Source: Denitrobaculum sp965225735
Lineage (GTDB): Bacteria > Pseudomonadota > Alphaproteobacteria > Kiloniellales > Kiloniellaceae
Reading direction: 5' to 3'
Length of the DNA stretch: 64,000 bases
Assembly: GCA_965225735.1 (NCBI GenBank)
Contig: CBDDBN010000026.1
Span: forward strand, 310,001-374,000
Shown piece after piece: positions 1-8,918 of the stretch; position 1 is the first letter of the stretch; each line of letters starts with the position of its first letter. The notes below the pieces were generated by a model, which worked only from the letters and a program-made list of their open reading frames with translations, had not been told where the DNA came from and did no database searches. The position numbers were made by a program, and so were the translations under genes.

Positions 1-261
1 AAGGCCGGCCGCAAGAACGCCAAGCGGCAATTGGACGAGCGCTTTGAAAAGGCAATCGATCGGGCGGCCATGCGCGCAAAGCTGCGTGACAGCGATTCCT
101 ACCTCGAACACTGGCGTCGTTCGGAACCGCGCGATGTGGGCGAGGACCTGGAAGAAGAGGCAAGACTTGCCGCCGAGGAATTGGAAACCACCTACAGCGA
201 AGATCGCCTGAAGGAATTGGTCGCGAGCGGCGGCCTTGCATCCGCCGCAGCCGACAGTTAG
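1..261 (+). CDS. PF13769-type 'virulence factor' family protein, 3' part
   Basis: The reading frame is open from the first base, so the gene begins left of the window and 86 C-terminal residues are visible. The pattern ERFEKAIDRAAM, then LEHWRRSEP and an acidic helix ending ELVASGG, matches my memory of the small PF13769 family. In alphaproteobacteria that family sits directly before methylenetetrahydrofolate reductase genes of corrinoid/THF one-carbon clusters, and the next gene, 23 bp downstream, is exactly that. 'Virulence factor' is only the historical family name; the biochemical role is unknown. A start at base 31 (TTG) is possible but unlikely, because homologous-looking sequence continues upstream of it. 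Confidence 0.7.
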   Translation, partial: KAGRKNAKRQLDERFEKAIDRAAMRAKLRDSDSYLEHWRRSEPRDVGEDLEEEARLAAEELETTYSEDRLKELVASGGLASAAADS

Positions 262-284
262 ACACCCGACCCGAGGATATCGCC

Positions 285-1235
285 ATGAATGCTTTCAGTG
301 CCGCGAAAGTCACCAGCCTGAACGGGGCCGACACCATGAAACAGCAGATCATCGATTTCGTGACCGGCTTCACGATCGAAACCACCCCGGGTTCGGCCCT
401 GAAAATCGCCGATTACCGCGAGCATCTGCGCCCCGGATGTAAGGTCGCCGTGACCTTCCTGCCCGGTTCCGACTTCGCGGACACCATCGCAACGGCAAAG
501 CGCTTGAAGGAAGAGGGGTTCGAGCCCTTGCCCCACTTTGCCGCCCGCTCGATCACGAGCGCCGCGGTCATGGAAGAGAACCTGAAAAAGCTTCAGGGTG
601 AGGTTGGGATCGAGGAAGTGGTCGCTTTGGGTGGCGCGGTTGACAATCCGCTGGGTGACTTCGAATCCTCCATGGATCTGCTCGAAACCGGTCTCTTCGA
701 CAAGTACGGCATCCGTAAGATCGGTGTCGCGGGTCATCCGGAAGGCAGCCCGGACATCTCCGAACAGGGTCTGAAGGACGCGATTACCTGGAAGAACGCC
801 TTCGCGGAACGTACCGGCGCCGAGCTCTACATCGCCACGCAATTCTGCTTCGAAGCCGCGCCGATCATCGCCTGGGACCGGATGATTCAGTCCGAAGGCA
901 ACAAGCTGCCGATCCACATCGGCGTGCCCGGCCTCGCCACCATCAAGACCCTGCTGAACCATGCCAAGGCCTGTGGTGTCGGCCCCTCCATGCGCGTTTT
1001 GACCCGCCAGGCGAAAAACATCGCCAAGCTTATGACCGTCAATGCGCCGGACAAGCTGGTCATGGACCTGGCCCAATATCACGCCGAAGATCCCAACTGC
1101 GGCATTGCCCGGGTGCATATGTACCCGCTGGGCGGCCTGCGGAAATCGGCGGCCTGGACCTATGCCGTGACCGATGGCGACTTCGAGATGGATCGCAAGG
1201 GCAAGGGCTTTAAGGTCACCCGGGATATCGGCTAA
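285..1235 (+). CDS. methylenetetrahydrofolate reductase (MTHFR family)
   Basis: A 316-residue protein of the PF02219 family, an FAD-dependent TIM barrel that interconverts 5,10-methylene-THF and 5-methyl-THF in the cytoplasm. Family-like stretches are VTFLPGSDFADT near residue 49, GGAVDNPLGDFESS near 115, and GVAGHPEGSPDI near 148. Length fits a single-domain bacterial MTHFR. Placed 23 bp after the PF13769 gene and before a methyl-THF:corrinoid methyltransferase, it probably serves catabolic methyl-group oxidation rather than methionine synthesis, so I do not name it metF. An in-frame ATG at 336 is an alternative start; the ribosome binding site before 285 is weak. Confidence 0.88.
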   Translation: MNAFSAAKVTSLNGADTMKQQIIDFVTGFTIETTPGSALKIADYREHLRPGCKVAVTFLPGSDFADTIATAKRLKEEGFEPLPHFAARSITSAAVMEENLKKLQGEVGIEEVVALGGAVDNPLGDFESSMDLLETGLFDKYGIRKIGVAGHPEGSPDISEQGLKDAITWKNAFAERTGAELYIATQFCFEAAPIIAWDRMIQSEGNKLPIHIGVPGLATIKTLLNHAKACGVGPSMRVLTRQAKNIAKLMTVNAPDKLVMDLAQYHAEDPNCGIARVHMYPLGGLRKSAAWTYAVTDGDFEMDRKGKGFKVTRDIG

Positions 1236-1483
1236 GCGCGCCAAACCTGGGCCCGACGGGAACACACACCCGTTACATTTTTTACGGTTAACGGACTGAT
1301 TTGGCGGTGAAAGCCTCATCAGTGCGCTTTTAAGCCATCCGGTGTCGCGGGTGTGACAGCCGCTATCGCCATGATCGCGGCTAATCCCTAGGCGTCCGGT
1401 GCTTATCCCGGATCAGTTATTATTAGACAGCAGGCGCGGAAAACAGCGGACACCGCGGCCCTTTTGCCAGGAGTTTAAAGACC

Positions 1484-2389
1484 ATGTCTCGCACCGTTGT
1501 CAGCTCGCATTCGAAGGAACTGGTGATCGGCTTCGATCAGCCCTTCTGCATCATCGGTGAGCGCATCAATCCAACGGGCCGTAAGCTGCTGGCCGCTGAA
1601 ATGGCGGCAGGGGACTATAGCCGCGTCGAATCCGACTGCCTGGCGCAGGTGGCGGCCGGCGCGCATATGCTGGACGTCAATGCGGGTATCCCCCTGGCCG
1701 ATGAACCGGCGATCCTGGCCGAAACCATCAAACTGGTGCAGTCCCTGACCGACCTGCCCCTTTCCATCGATTCCTCCATCGTCGAGGCCCTGGAGCGCGG
1801 CCTGAGTGTCTATCAGGGCAAGGCCCTGGTGAACTCGGTTACCGGCGAGGACGAGCAGATGGAACGCGTGCTTCCGCTGGTCAAAAAATACGGTGCTGCC
1901 GTGGTCGCCATCTCCAACGACGAAACGGGCATCTCCGAGGATCCAGACGTACGTTTCGCCGTCGCCAAGAAGATCGTGGAGCGCGCCGCCGACCACGGCA
2001 TTCCCAAGGAAGACGTGGTGGTCGACCCCCTGGTCATGCCGATTGGCGCCATGGGCACTGCTGGTCAGCAGGCCTTCGCCATAGTGCGGAAGCTGCGCGA
2101 AGAGCTGGGCGTCAACACGACCTGCGGCGCTTCCAACATCTCCTTCGGCCTGCCGAACCGCCACGCCATGAACGCCTTCTTCCTGGCTATGGCCGCGGGC
2201 GCGGGCATGACCTCCGCCATCATGAACCCGCTGCACGAAGAAGAGCTGACCGGGATCATGGCCGCGGACGTGCTGCTCGGGAACGACAAGGATTGCCGCA
2301 AGTGGATCAAGAAGTTCCGCGCCCCTGCCGCCGAAGGCGCGGCCGGTGAAGGTGCCGGCCGGCGCGAGCGTCGGCGTCGTAGAGGTTAA
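1484..2389 (+). CDS. methyltetrahydrofolate:corrinoid methyltransferase (pterin-binding domain)
   Basis: A 301-residue protein with a pterin-binding TIM barrel (PF00809), as in AcsE/MtrH-like and MetH methyl-THF modules. It moves a methyl group between 5-methyl-THF and a corrinoid protein. Visible motifs are GERINPTGRK (25-34), LDVNAGIPL near 63, SIDSS near 95, NSVTGE near 112 and GASNISFGLPNR near 212. A CAGGAG ribosome site precedes the ATG. The 248-bp gap upstream probably holds its own promoter. The C-terminus is an unusual arginine tail (RRERRRRRG), and a second coding-like copy of that tail follows the stop codon. Confidence 0.88.
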   Translation: MSRTVVSSHSKELVIGFDQPFCIIGERINPTGRKLLAAEMAAGDYSRVESDCLAQVAAGAHMLDVNAGIPLADEPAILAETIKLVQSLTDLPLSIDSSIVEALERGLSVYQGKALVNSVTGEDEQMERVLPLVKKYGAAVVAISNDETGISEDPDVRFAVAKKIVERAADHGIPKEDVVVDPLVMPIGAMGTAGQQAFAIVRKLREELGVNTTCGASNISFGLPNRHAMNAFFLAMAAGAGMTSAIMNPLHEEELTGIMAADVLLGNDKDCRKWIKKFRAPAAEGAAGEGAGRRERRRRRG

Positions 2390-2424
2390 AGCTTCGCCGT
2401 GAACGTCGTCGTCGCAGAGATTAA
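2360..2424 (+). repeat. 35-bp-offset duplicated arginine-tail sequence
   Basis: Bases 2360-2389 encode the end of the methyltransferase (RRERRRRRG, stop). Bases 2395-2424, in a different frame, would encode RRERRRRRD and a stop. The two 30-base units match at 24 positions, and five of the six differences are third-position changes that keep the amino acid. The second unit lies outside any gene I can call. It may be a relic of a frameshifted or deleted reading frame. Confidence 0.6.
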
Positions 2425-2570
2425 GACGAGGACGCGGCGAGGACATCTTGCGAGGCATGGACAGCATCCAGCGGGAAAAAAGCCGTCCATGCCGCCAGGA
2501 GACAATTCGGCGGTTCTTTTTGACCAGTAAGCCAGAACGCTGTTGCAGAAGCTTTTAAAGCTGGGCAGGT

Positions 2571-4694
2571 ATGTCGGAAGCACTTGGAGAGACTGGCGGT
2601 TCACTTGCCGAAGAGCAACAGGCCGCCGCGGAACAGGACGCAACGGGGACGGCGCGCAAAGTGACGCAGGAAGCACTGGTGGTATTCACGCCCTCCGGGC
2701 GCCGGGGACGTTTTCCCGTCGGCACGCCGGTGTTAAAGGCTGCGCGTAGCCTGGGCGTGGACATCGATTCGGTCTGTGGCGGACGCGGTATTTGTGGACG
2801 CTGTCAGGTTCAGCCGGAAATCGGCGATTTCGCCAAGCACGGCATCCAGAGCAAGGCCGAAAACGTCTCCGACGGCAATGAGGTCGAGGCCCGCTACGCC
2901 AAGAAGCGCGGCCTGAAGCCCAACCGCCGCCTCTCCTGTCAGAGCCTGATCCAAGGCGATCTGGTCGTCGACGTACCAGCCGACAGCCAGGTCCACAAAC
3001 AGGTGGTGCGCAAGCGCGCCGAGGTCCGCGATATCGAGCTCGACCCGGCCATGCGGCTGCACTATGTCGAGGTCGAAGAGCCCGACATGCACAATCCCAC
3101 CGGCGACCTGGAGCGCCTGATCGCCGCCCTGAGACAGCAGTGGGGCCTGACCGATCTGGAATGCGACCTGCGCACCCTCCAGGGCCTTCAGCAGGCCCTG
3201 CGCAAGGGCAATTGGAAGGTCACCGTGGCCGTGCACCGGGGCCAGGTCATTACCGCCATCTGGCCCGGTTTCCAAGGCAATGCCTACGGCATGGCGGTGG
3301 ACGTGGGCTCGACCACCATCGCGGCGCACCTCTGCGATCTGCAAACCGGCGCGGTTCTCGCCTCCTCCGGCATCATGAATCCGCAGATCCGCTTCGGCGA
3401 AGATCTCATGAGCCGGGTCTCCTACGTCATGATGAACCCGGGCGGCGACAAGGCCATGACCGCGGCCGTGCGCGACGCGCTCAACAGCTTGACCGAGGCC
3501 GTGGCGGAAGAAGCCGAGATCGACCGGACCCATATCCTCAACGCCACCTTCGTCGGCAACCCGATCATGCACCACCTGCTGCTGGGCATGGACCCGACGG
3601 AACTGGGCGGCGCCCCCTTCGCGCTGGCTGCCAACTCCGGCATGACCTTGTGGGCCACCGAGCTGGAGCTGAACATCAATCAGGATGCCCGGGTCTACGT
3701 GCTGCCTTGTATCGCCGGCCACGTGGGCGCGGACACGGCAGGTGTTATTCTTTCCGAGCACCCGCACCTGGCCGAGGAGATCACCCTGGTGGTGGATGTC
3801 GGCACCAACGCCGAGATCGTGCTGGGCAGCAAGCAGCGCCTGCTGGCCTGCTCCTCCCCCACCGGCCCGGCCTTCGAGGGTGCGCAGATCTCCTGCGGCC
3901 AGCGCGCCGCGCCCGGCGCCATCGAGCGCGTGCGCATCGATCCGGAAACTCTGGAACCGCGCTTTAAGGTGATCGGAAGCGATCTCTGGTCCGACGAGCC
4001 CGGCTTCGCCGCCGAGACCAAAAAGATCGGCGTCACTGGCGTCTGCGGCTCCGGCATCATCGAGGTGCTGGCCGAGATGTTCCTGGCCGGCATCCTGCTG
4101 ACCGACGGCACGATCAACGGCGAACTGGCCGCCAAGACCCCGCGTATCCAACCCGACGGACGCACCTTCTCCTACCTGCTGCATGAGGGTGACAGTAGCG
4201 GTGACGGCGAGCCTGAGCTGCGCATTACCCAAAACGACGTGCGCGCCATCCAACTCGGCAAGGCCGCGCTCTATGCCGGCATCCGCCTGCTGATGGACCG
4301 CCTCGGCGTGGAGCAGGTCGAACGCATCATGTTGGCCGGCGCCTTCGGCAGCCACATCGACGTCAAATACGCCATGATCCTGGGCATGATCCCCGACTGC
4401 CCCCTGGACAAGGTCCACTCGGCCGGCAACGCCGCCGGCACCGGCGCCCGCATCGCCCTGTTGAACCAAAAGACCCGCGACGACATCGAAAGCGTGGTCA
4501 AAAAGGTCGAGAAGATCGAAACCGCGGTCGAAGCCAAGTTCCAGGAACACTTTGTGCAGGCGATGGGGATTCCGCATACCAGCGCGAGCTTCCCGCATTT
4601 GGCGGCCGCGGTGGAGTTGCCGGCGCCGAGTGTTAAGGCCGCGCCGGCAGCGGAGGAGGAAGGTGGTAGACGGCGGAGACGGCGACGGGGTTAA
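2571..4694 (+). CDS. corrinoid-activating ASKHA/DUF4445 protein with [2Fe-2S] domain
   Basis: A 707-residue protein of the RACo/RamA-like group that reductively reactivates corrinoid proteins whose cobalt has oxidised to Co(II). The N-terminus has a plant-ferredoxin-like [2Fe-2S] domain with C69, C75, C78 and a fourth ligand C123 in RRLSCQS. Next come a linker region and an ASKHA ATPase-like fold with the phosphate loops MAVDVGSTTIAAH near 241 and LVVDVGTNAEI near 405. An EVLAEMFLAGIL segment and a conserved AGAFGSHID follow. A low-complexity acidic/Gln-rich start and an arginine tail (GGRRRRRRRG) flank the domains. It sits 181 bp after the corrinoid methyltransferase. No corrinoid-binding protein gene is in view, so the partner lies outside the window. 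Confidence 0.88.
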   Translation: MSEALGETGGSLAEEQQAAAEQDATGTARKVTQEALVVFTPSGRRGRFPVGTPVLKAARSLGVDIDSVCGGRGICGRCQVQPEIGDFAKHGIQSKAENVSDGNEVEARYAKKRGLKPNRRLSCQSLIQGDLVVDVPADSQVHKQVVRKRAEVRDIELDPAMRLHYVEVEEPDMHNPTGDLERLIAALRQQWGLTDLECDLRTLQGLQQALRKGNWKVTVAVHRGQVITAIWPGFQGNAYGMAVDVGSTTIAAHLCDLQTGAVLASSGIMNPQIRFGEDLMSRVSYVMMNPGGDKAMTAAVRDALNSLTEAVAEEAEIDRTHILNATFVGNPIMHHLLLGMDPTELGGAPFALAANSGMTLWATELELNINQDARVYVLPCIAGHVGADTAGVILSEHPHLAEEITLVVDVGTNAEIVLGSKQRLLACSSPTGPAFEGAQISCGQRAAPGAIERVRIDPETLEPRFKVIGSDLWSDEPGFAAETKKIGVTGVCGSGIIEVLAEMFLAGILLTDGTINGELAAKTPRIQPDGRTFSYLLHEGDSSGDGEPELRITQNDVRAIQLGKAALYAGIRLLMDRLGVEQVERIMLAGAFGSHIDVKYAMILGMIPDCPLDKVHSAGNAAGTGARIALLNQKTRDDIESVVKKVEKIETAVEAKFQEHFVQAMGIPHTSASFPHLAAAVELPAPSVKAAPAAEEEGGRRRRRRRG

Positions 4695-4707
4695 AATATC
4701 GCGAAGC

Positions 4708-5781
4708 TCACCTGCTTTCTTTCAAGATCTTAAATGACAAACGCTCAATCTCTGCTATCGGCAAAGTGTCGTGTTTGTACTGCTCGCCATGAGAGATTTT
4801 ATCTCTTGATTTCTTAATTTGGATGAACGCTCTCACATCTTCGTCAGTGAGTCCTGGCCAACACAGAAATGCGCACCAGATAAACTTATCTTTCAATCCT
4901 CCAGAATTTTTCTTAGCAGGGTAGTTATTGAACAACTCAGAGAGTGAACGACGCAAATTACGTCGCGAAGGAAGCAGGCCTTTAGGCATACAACTGCTTA
5001 CTACACTCACATAAGTTTTGTTTATGTACAACTCCAGGAAAAAAAAGAAAAACAGGAATTTCTTTAAGTAATCTTCTTCTTGAAGCGCAGCGCAGATCTG
5101 ACTCGCTTCATCAGGTGCTAATTTCTCGTGAATTTTCGAAGCTTTCCGAAGTGATGCATTTATCTCTCGCTTTGTTAACTGCTTCGAATTGTACCCTTTG
5201 CCTCGACCGATAATTCTCCCAAGATCATAGACGACTGTTCCATTCGAAGCTCGCCCAATCAGTTGTGAGCTCAAGTGCTTGAATGGAACAAAGTTGAGTG
5301 AAGATGATACTGAGAAAACAACAGGCGTTATCACTGTAGGTAAAACTTTGTCGACCCAATCACTCTTGTAAACCCTAGCAGATGGAAAGCCGTCATAGGC
5401 AATAATACTTCCATCATCTTGCTTTTTTCTATACCCACCTTTTAACTTAAATTTGTTTGGAATTTCGTGACAAATACAAATAAAGTATTTTAATTTACCA
5501 TTTTGAGTGAATGAAGACGTATCTTCATATCTATCACCCGCTAATTCTTCAACCATGTTATTAATATCTGAACCAATCATCACAGTGCAGCGATCAGAAT
5601 TTGAACCAAATTCTATTTTTGAAGACTGCAAGTTCTCTTTAAATAAAGGTATCGAAATTGAATAAATTTCGATGATGAGAAACTTTGCAACGATGGCGTT
5701 CCGCTCTGAATATTTTCTAAAACCCATCTCCTTCATCGCGTCACTCGACAAGCCAACCATAGAATCTCTCTCCCACACCAA
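4708..5781 (-). CDS. hypothetical protein with C-terminal HEPN-like motif
   Basis: A 357-residue protein in markedly AT-rich DNA, convergent with the preceding operon and only 13 bp from it. I do not recognise the family. The C-terminal ~130 residues are helical, with the phenylalanine-rich run KKFLFFFFFLELYINKTY, and finish with RDKISHGEQ. That fits the Rx4-6H signature of HEPN ribonuclease domains, and the RD-x-ISHG form recalls Apea-like HEPN proteins. The N-terminal half has no motif I can name. Composition unlike its neighbours, single-gene organisation and the HEPN-like end suggest an acquired defence or toxin-type gene, but this is inference. Confidence 0.7.
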   Translation of the reverse strand: MVWERDSMVGLSSDAMKEMGFRKYSERNAIVAKFLIIEIYSISIPLFKENLQSSKIEFGSNSDRCTVMIGSDINNMVEELAGDRYEDTSSFTQNGKLKYFICICHEIPNKFKLKGGYRKKQDDGSIIAYDGFPSARVYKSDWVDKVLPTVITPVVFSVSSSLNFVPFKHLSSQLIGRASNGTVVYDLGRIIGRGKGYNSKQLTKREINASLRKASKIHEKLAPDEASQICAALQEEDYLKKFLFFFFFLELYINKTYVSVVSSCMPKGLLPSRRNLRRSLSELFNNYPAKKNSGGLKDKFIWCAFLCWPGLTDEDVRAFIQIKKSRDKISHGEQYKHDTLPIAEIERLSFKILKESR

Positions 5782-5969
5782 CCAATGACAAATACAAATT
5801 TCTGTTGTTGGATTTTACAAAATATCCAGATTGAAATTCATGTGTTTTCGCTACTTTTCCTGACTGAAATTGTGGGGACACAGTAGGTAACTAATACCGT
5901 GCGCTAGTGCCACTGCAGGATTTCACTCTTTTAGAATTCAAGCACCGATAGCTCCCTACGAACGAGACG

Positions 5970-6869
5970 TCACTTCCCCGCCGGGATCACAATGATATCC
6001 ACCCGGCGGTTCGCTTGCCGTCCTTCGTCCGTCTCGTTCTCAGCTACCGGACGGCTTTCGCCGTAGGGCGCGATGCGCGCGGTTCCGTCCACGAGGCTTC
6101 CCGCCGCGACCAGGTAATCCCGGACGCTTTCCGCGCGCTTAGCCGAAAGATCGAGATTGTAGCTGTCGGATCCCTCGGAATCGGTGTGTCCTTCCACGAC
6201 CACCCGCGCGCCCGGATAGCCTGAGAGGATTTCGGTCACCCTTTGCAGCTCCGCCTGTGCCTCATCTCTGAGGTCAGCGGAATCGAAGTCGAAGAGGACG
6301 TTGCCGCTCAGCGTGATGCGTACCGCCGCGCCGATGGCGCCGACGGCGTCGATGTCCGCGCCGGCATAGTTCCCCGCACTGCATCTGATGTTGCGGTCCG
6401 TCAGGCGGACGTAGTGAAAGACCGCCCCCGCGTCGGGGATATGCTCGGCAATGTCGATGGCGGCGGTGGAGCCAGAGATGGGGCCGACGTCGATCCAGGT
6501 CCTGCCATCGCCTGAGATCTCCAGGAGGGTCGCTTCGATCTGCGGGCCGATTTCAAAGACGTAGAGATCGGGGCCTTCGACATCCACCAGGGCATTATCG
6601 GTGAAACGCACGACGACAACACCGCTGCAACCCAGAGACAGGCTGCCGTTTACCGGCTCGCCGAGAATGTTCTCCTGCTGGCGCGCGACTTTGCTTCGCG
6701 GCGCGGGATTACCGATCTGGAAAGACACAACCTCATCGGCAAAGGAAAGCTCGCCGAGCGGAAAGGTGATTTCGCCGCCCTGGGCATTTTTGTAAGTTTT
6801 AGCCTCCTGCGCGTAACTGGGACAGGCGCAGCAGAGAGCGAATAAACCCGGAATGATGTGCTTGATCAC
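5970..6869 (-). CDS. OmpA-family peptidoglycan-associated protein
   Basis: A 299-residue secreted protein with a signal peptide (MIKHIIPGLFALCCACPSYAQ, cleavage after YAQ). A ~150-residue beta-rich middle carries NPAPRSKVARQQENILGEP, a region that may be a discoidin-like fold. The OmpA C-terminal domain (PF00691) starts at VLFDFDSADL near 196 and includes VVVEGHTDSEGSDSYN and AKRAESVRDYL, ending in NRRVDIIV. The domain binds diaminopimelate of peptidoglycan in the periplasm. No beta-barrel precedes it, so it is more likely a soluble periplasmic protein than a porin. The gene stands alone. Confidence 0.87.
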   Translation of the reverse strand: MIKHIIPGLFALCCACPSYAQEAKTYKNAQGGEITFPLGELSFADEVVSFQIGNPAPRSKVARQQENILGEPVNGSLSLGCSGVVVVRFTDNALVDVEGPDLYVFEIGPQIEATLLEISGDGRTWIDVGPISGSTAAIDIAEHIPDAGAVFHYVRLTDRNIRCSAGNYAGADIDAVGAIGAAVRITLSGNVLFDFDSADLRDEAQAELQRVTEILSGYPGARVVVEGHTDSEGSDSYNLDLSAKRAESVRDYLVAAGSLVDGTARIAPYGESRPVAENETDEGRQANRRVDIIVIPAGK

Positions 6870-7028
6870 GGCAGAAACCCCCGATATCCCGAAAGAGTTC
6901 CCACGCTAGCAGAGGCCTGTTTAAGACAAAGTGTAGTTTCGGATCACAACCACGTCAGAACAGTCCCCGGGCGGCATTCGCTTCGCGAAGCTGCAGCCTT
7001 GGCCGGCCAGCTCCGATTGGCAGCTGTA

Positions 7029-7502
7029 TCAATCGGCAAATTCGGCGACAACACTGTCGACTTCCCAGGTGAAAGCCTCTGGATTGTTGAAGATGACGCG
7101 ATTGCTTTTGTTGCTCAGACTTGGACTGAGACACCCCGACCAGTGTTCATCCGGTTCCAGAAACCGATCGACCGAAAACCACCAAATATAGGGGCTCGTC
7201 GAGGCCGTGGCCTGGCTGCGCTGAGCCCTGATTGACAGATCGATCCGCTTCGCCGTCTTCCAGGAACCGTTGCGAACGGAACCGGCAAAACCCGCTGGCG
7301 GCATACAGCCGGCAGCCGTTCGGTCGAACTCGGCCTCGACGTAGAGTTCCGCTAAGCCGTCATCGAAGATGGCAAGGGCGATAAAGACGGCGAGGAATGC
7401 GATGATCCCATAGCGGATGTAGGTAACGGCCCGGTAGACTCTCTTTGAGCCCTGTCTGAACTCCGGCACATAAACGGGCTTGTCATCTTCCTTGTCCGAC
7501 AC
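7029..7502 (-). CDS. small single-pass membrane protein, unknown function
   Basis: About 157 residues when read from the GTG at 7502, which has a GAGG ribosome site and lies 8 bp after the stop of the upstream oxygenase gene. A start at 7550 is also open but would overlap that gene. One membrane segment (RYGIIAFLAVFIALAIF) follows a short cytoplasmic N-terminus. The remainder, with two cysteines (AAGCMPPAG and WSGCLSPS), would be periplasmic. I do not recognise a family. The tight spacing implies cotranscription with the oxygenase gene. Confidence 0.6.
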   Translation of the reverse strand: MSDKEDDKPVYVPEFRQGSKRVYRAVTYIRYGIIAFLAVFIALAIFDDGLAELYVEAEFDRTAAGCMPPAGFAGSVRNGSWKTAKRIDLSIRAQRSQATASTSPYIWWFSVDRFLEPDEHWSGCLSPSLSNKSNRVIFNNPEAFTWEVDSVVAEFAD

Positions 7503-7510
7503 AATTGGCC

Positions 7511-8674
7511 TCAGACCGACAGCGCCCGCTCTACCGCGCTCATTTCCCATCCCTCCGCTATCGCCTGCCGCATGACTTCCTGCTGGCTCTGCGGGATCAT
7601 GGAGTTAGTCGGGCTCTTCTTGTCCAGGTCGGTCGGAAAAGGATAGCCCTCGGCACTAGCGGCAATGACGTCTTCGATCTCACGGGCGGTGAGGCCCGCT
7701 TCCGCGTGCAAGCGCTTCAGGGGTTCGAAGATCAGGCGGCAGATGCGGGCACGATTGACGATCTCGATGGAGCGGCCAAAGGCGGAGCCGATCTGCATCA
7801 GGTTCGCGAGCCTGTGCAGGTCCTGGGTCAAGTTATCACCTGCGGCGTGATAGACCGCTGGATTGAAGAAGAAGGCGTCGCCCTTCTCCCAGGGCAGCTG
7901 CACAAAGTTCTCTTCGAAGCAGTCCTGGAAAGCTGCGAGGTGCACGGACATATAGCCCGGCGCATAGCTCTGCGAATAAGGCAGCAGCTTGGTCGGCCCG
8001 GATTCCACTGGCATCGGCGTATGGGCCACCCCGCCTTGGAGCGTCAGGGAAGCCGAGAGATGATGGGCGTTGGGTGGAAAGTCGGCCAAAGTCTCATTGG
8101 GCAGAAAACCCATATGATAGTCCCGGTGGCAGGTCTGCGCCTTGCCTCCCGGCCGAACCACGTTGACTTGAGTGGTGAGCTGAAAATGCGGGCCCAGCCA
8201 GGCGCGGGAAACCAGGGGCACGATGGGGTTGGCGTTGTAGCGGATGAAGAGCTCCGGCGCGGCGGCGCAGAGCTTCTCGTGTGCGTTCCAGATCCGGCTG
8301 TTGGCGCCCGAGGGGGCGAAGTGGTCGCCCCGCTCCTCCGACGTCGCCTCTTCCGCCGCGATGATGCGATTGAAGACCTCGGTAACCGCATCGATCAAAT
8401 CCGGATCGTCGTAAGCCTGTCGAAAGGCTACAATGCCGGGGCCGTCCGAAAAGCACCAGTTCCACTCCGCCAGATAAGGCCGCAGATCGGCGCCGCTTGC
8501 CGCCAGCGCGACGATGCGCGGCCCGTCGTAAATCGGTATATTGCGCCGAATTTCCGCCGCCAGCGGTACGGATTCAGCCGACAAGTCGCTTTGAATCAGC
8601 GCCTTAAAGTCGGAGATCGAACAGTCATCGGGCGTCATCCAGGCGAGCCGTTGGCGAGTGGGAACATCGGGCAT
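7511..8674 (-). CDS. phytanoyl-CoA dioxygenase (PhyH)-like Fe(II)/2-oxoglutarate oxygenase
   Basis: A 387-residue cytoplasmic protein with the HxD iron-ligand motif at H183-R-D185 (TCHRDYH) and a plausible distal histidine H276 (NPAVYHAAGDN). The downstream DLHRLANLMQ supplies an arginine for the 2-oxoglutarate carboxylate. This is the double-stranded beta-helix arrangement of PF05721. It is longer than typical PhyH proteins, with a ~130-residue N-terminal helical part. The substrate cannot be read from the sequence. It heads a two-gene unit with the small membrane protein and is divergent from the DUF3775/cupredoxin pair. Confidence 0.75.
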   Translation of the reverse strand: MPDVPTRQRLAWMTPDDCSISDFKALIQSDLSAESVPLAAEIRRNIPIYDGPRIVALAASGADLRPYLAEWNWCFSDGPGIVAFRQAYDDPDLIDAVTEVFNRIIAAEEATSEERGDHFAPSGANSRIWNAHEKLCAAAPELFIRYNANPIVPLVSRAWLGPHFQLTTQVNVVRPGGKAQTCHRDYHMGFLPNETLADFPPNAHHLSASLTLQGGVAHTPMPVESGPTKLLPYSQSYAPGYMSVHLAAFQDCFEENFVQLPWEKGDAFFFNPAVYHAAGDNLTQDLHRLANLMQIGSAFGRSIEIVNRARICRLIFEPLKRLHAEAGLTAREIEDVIAASAEGYPFPTDLDKKSPTNSMIPQSQQEVMRQAIAEGWEMSAVERALSV

Positions 8675-8775
8675 GGGTTGCTCCTTCAGGTGCAGATTCT
8701 GCGCGATCGAGCGAAATCATAGCCCGCTTTCCCTTCTTGGGCACATCCCTAAATGGCACGCGGCTCGCGCGGGAT

Positions 8776-8789
8776 TTGACCCAAATCAT
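8776..8789 (+). promoter_or_regulatory. candidate FNR/FixK-type site upstream of the DUF3775-cupredoxin pair
   Basis: TTGAC-CCAA-ATCAT matches the TTGAY-N4-RTCAA consensus of FNR/FixK-family regulators at all but the last base. It lies 130 bp before the DUF3775 start, in the divergent region shared with the oxygenase gene. An 11-base direct repeat, AAATCATAGCC, occurs at 8714-8724 and 8783-8793, overlapping the site. Pseudoazurins often serve low-oxygen respiration, which fits, but one mismatched site is weak evidence. Confidence 0.3.
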
Positions 8790-8918
8790 AGCCGGCCCTT
8801 TTCGCCGATTCCAAAATCCTTCCTGACAAGGCTCCTGCAGAGCGATTCCCGCGACGATCTTTCCGATCGAGCGGATTGCATCTAGCGGCATCACAACCAG
8901 CGGAAGGAGGGACACAAG

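Noticed and set aside
258..1319. 353-residue minus-strand frame over the MTHFR gene
   Set aside because: A shadow produced by GC-rich codon use opposite a clear MTHFR gene.
2733..4598. 621-residue open frame on the minus strand
   Set aside because: It is the antisense shadow of the ASKHA gene; the glycine/histidine-rich composition has no family pattern and there is no ribosome site.
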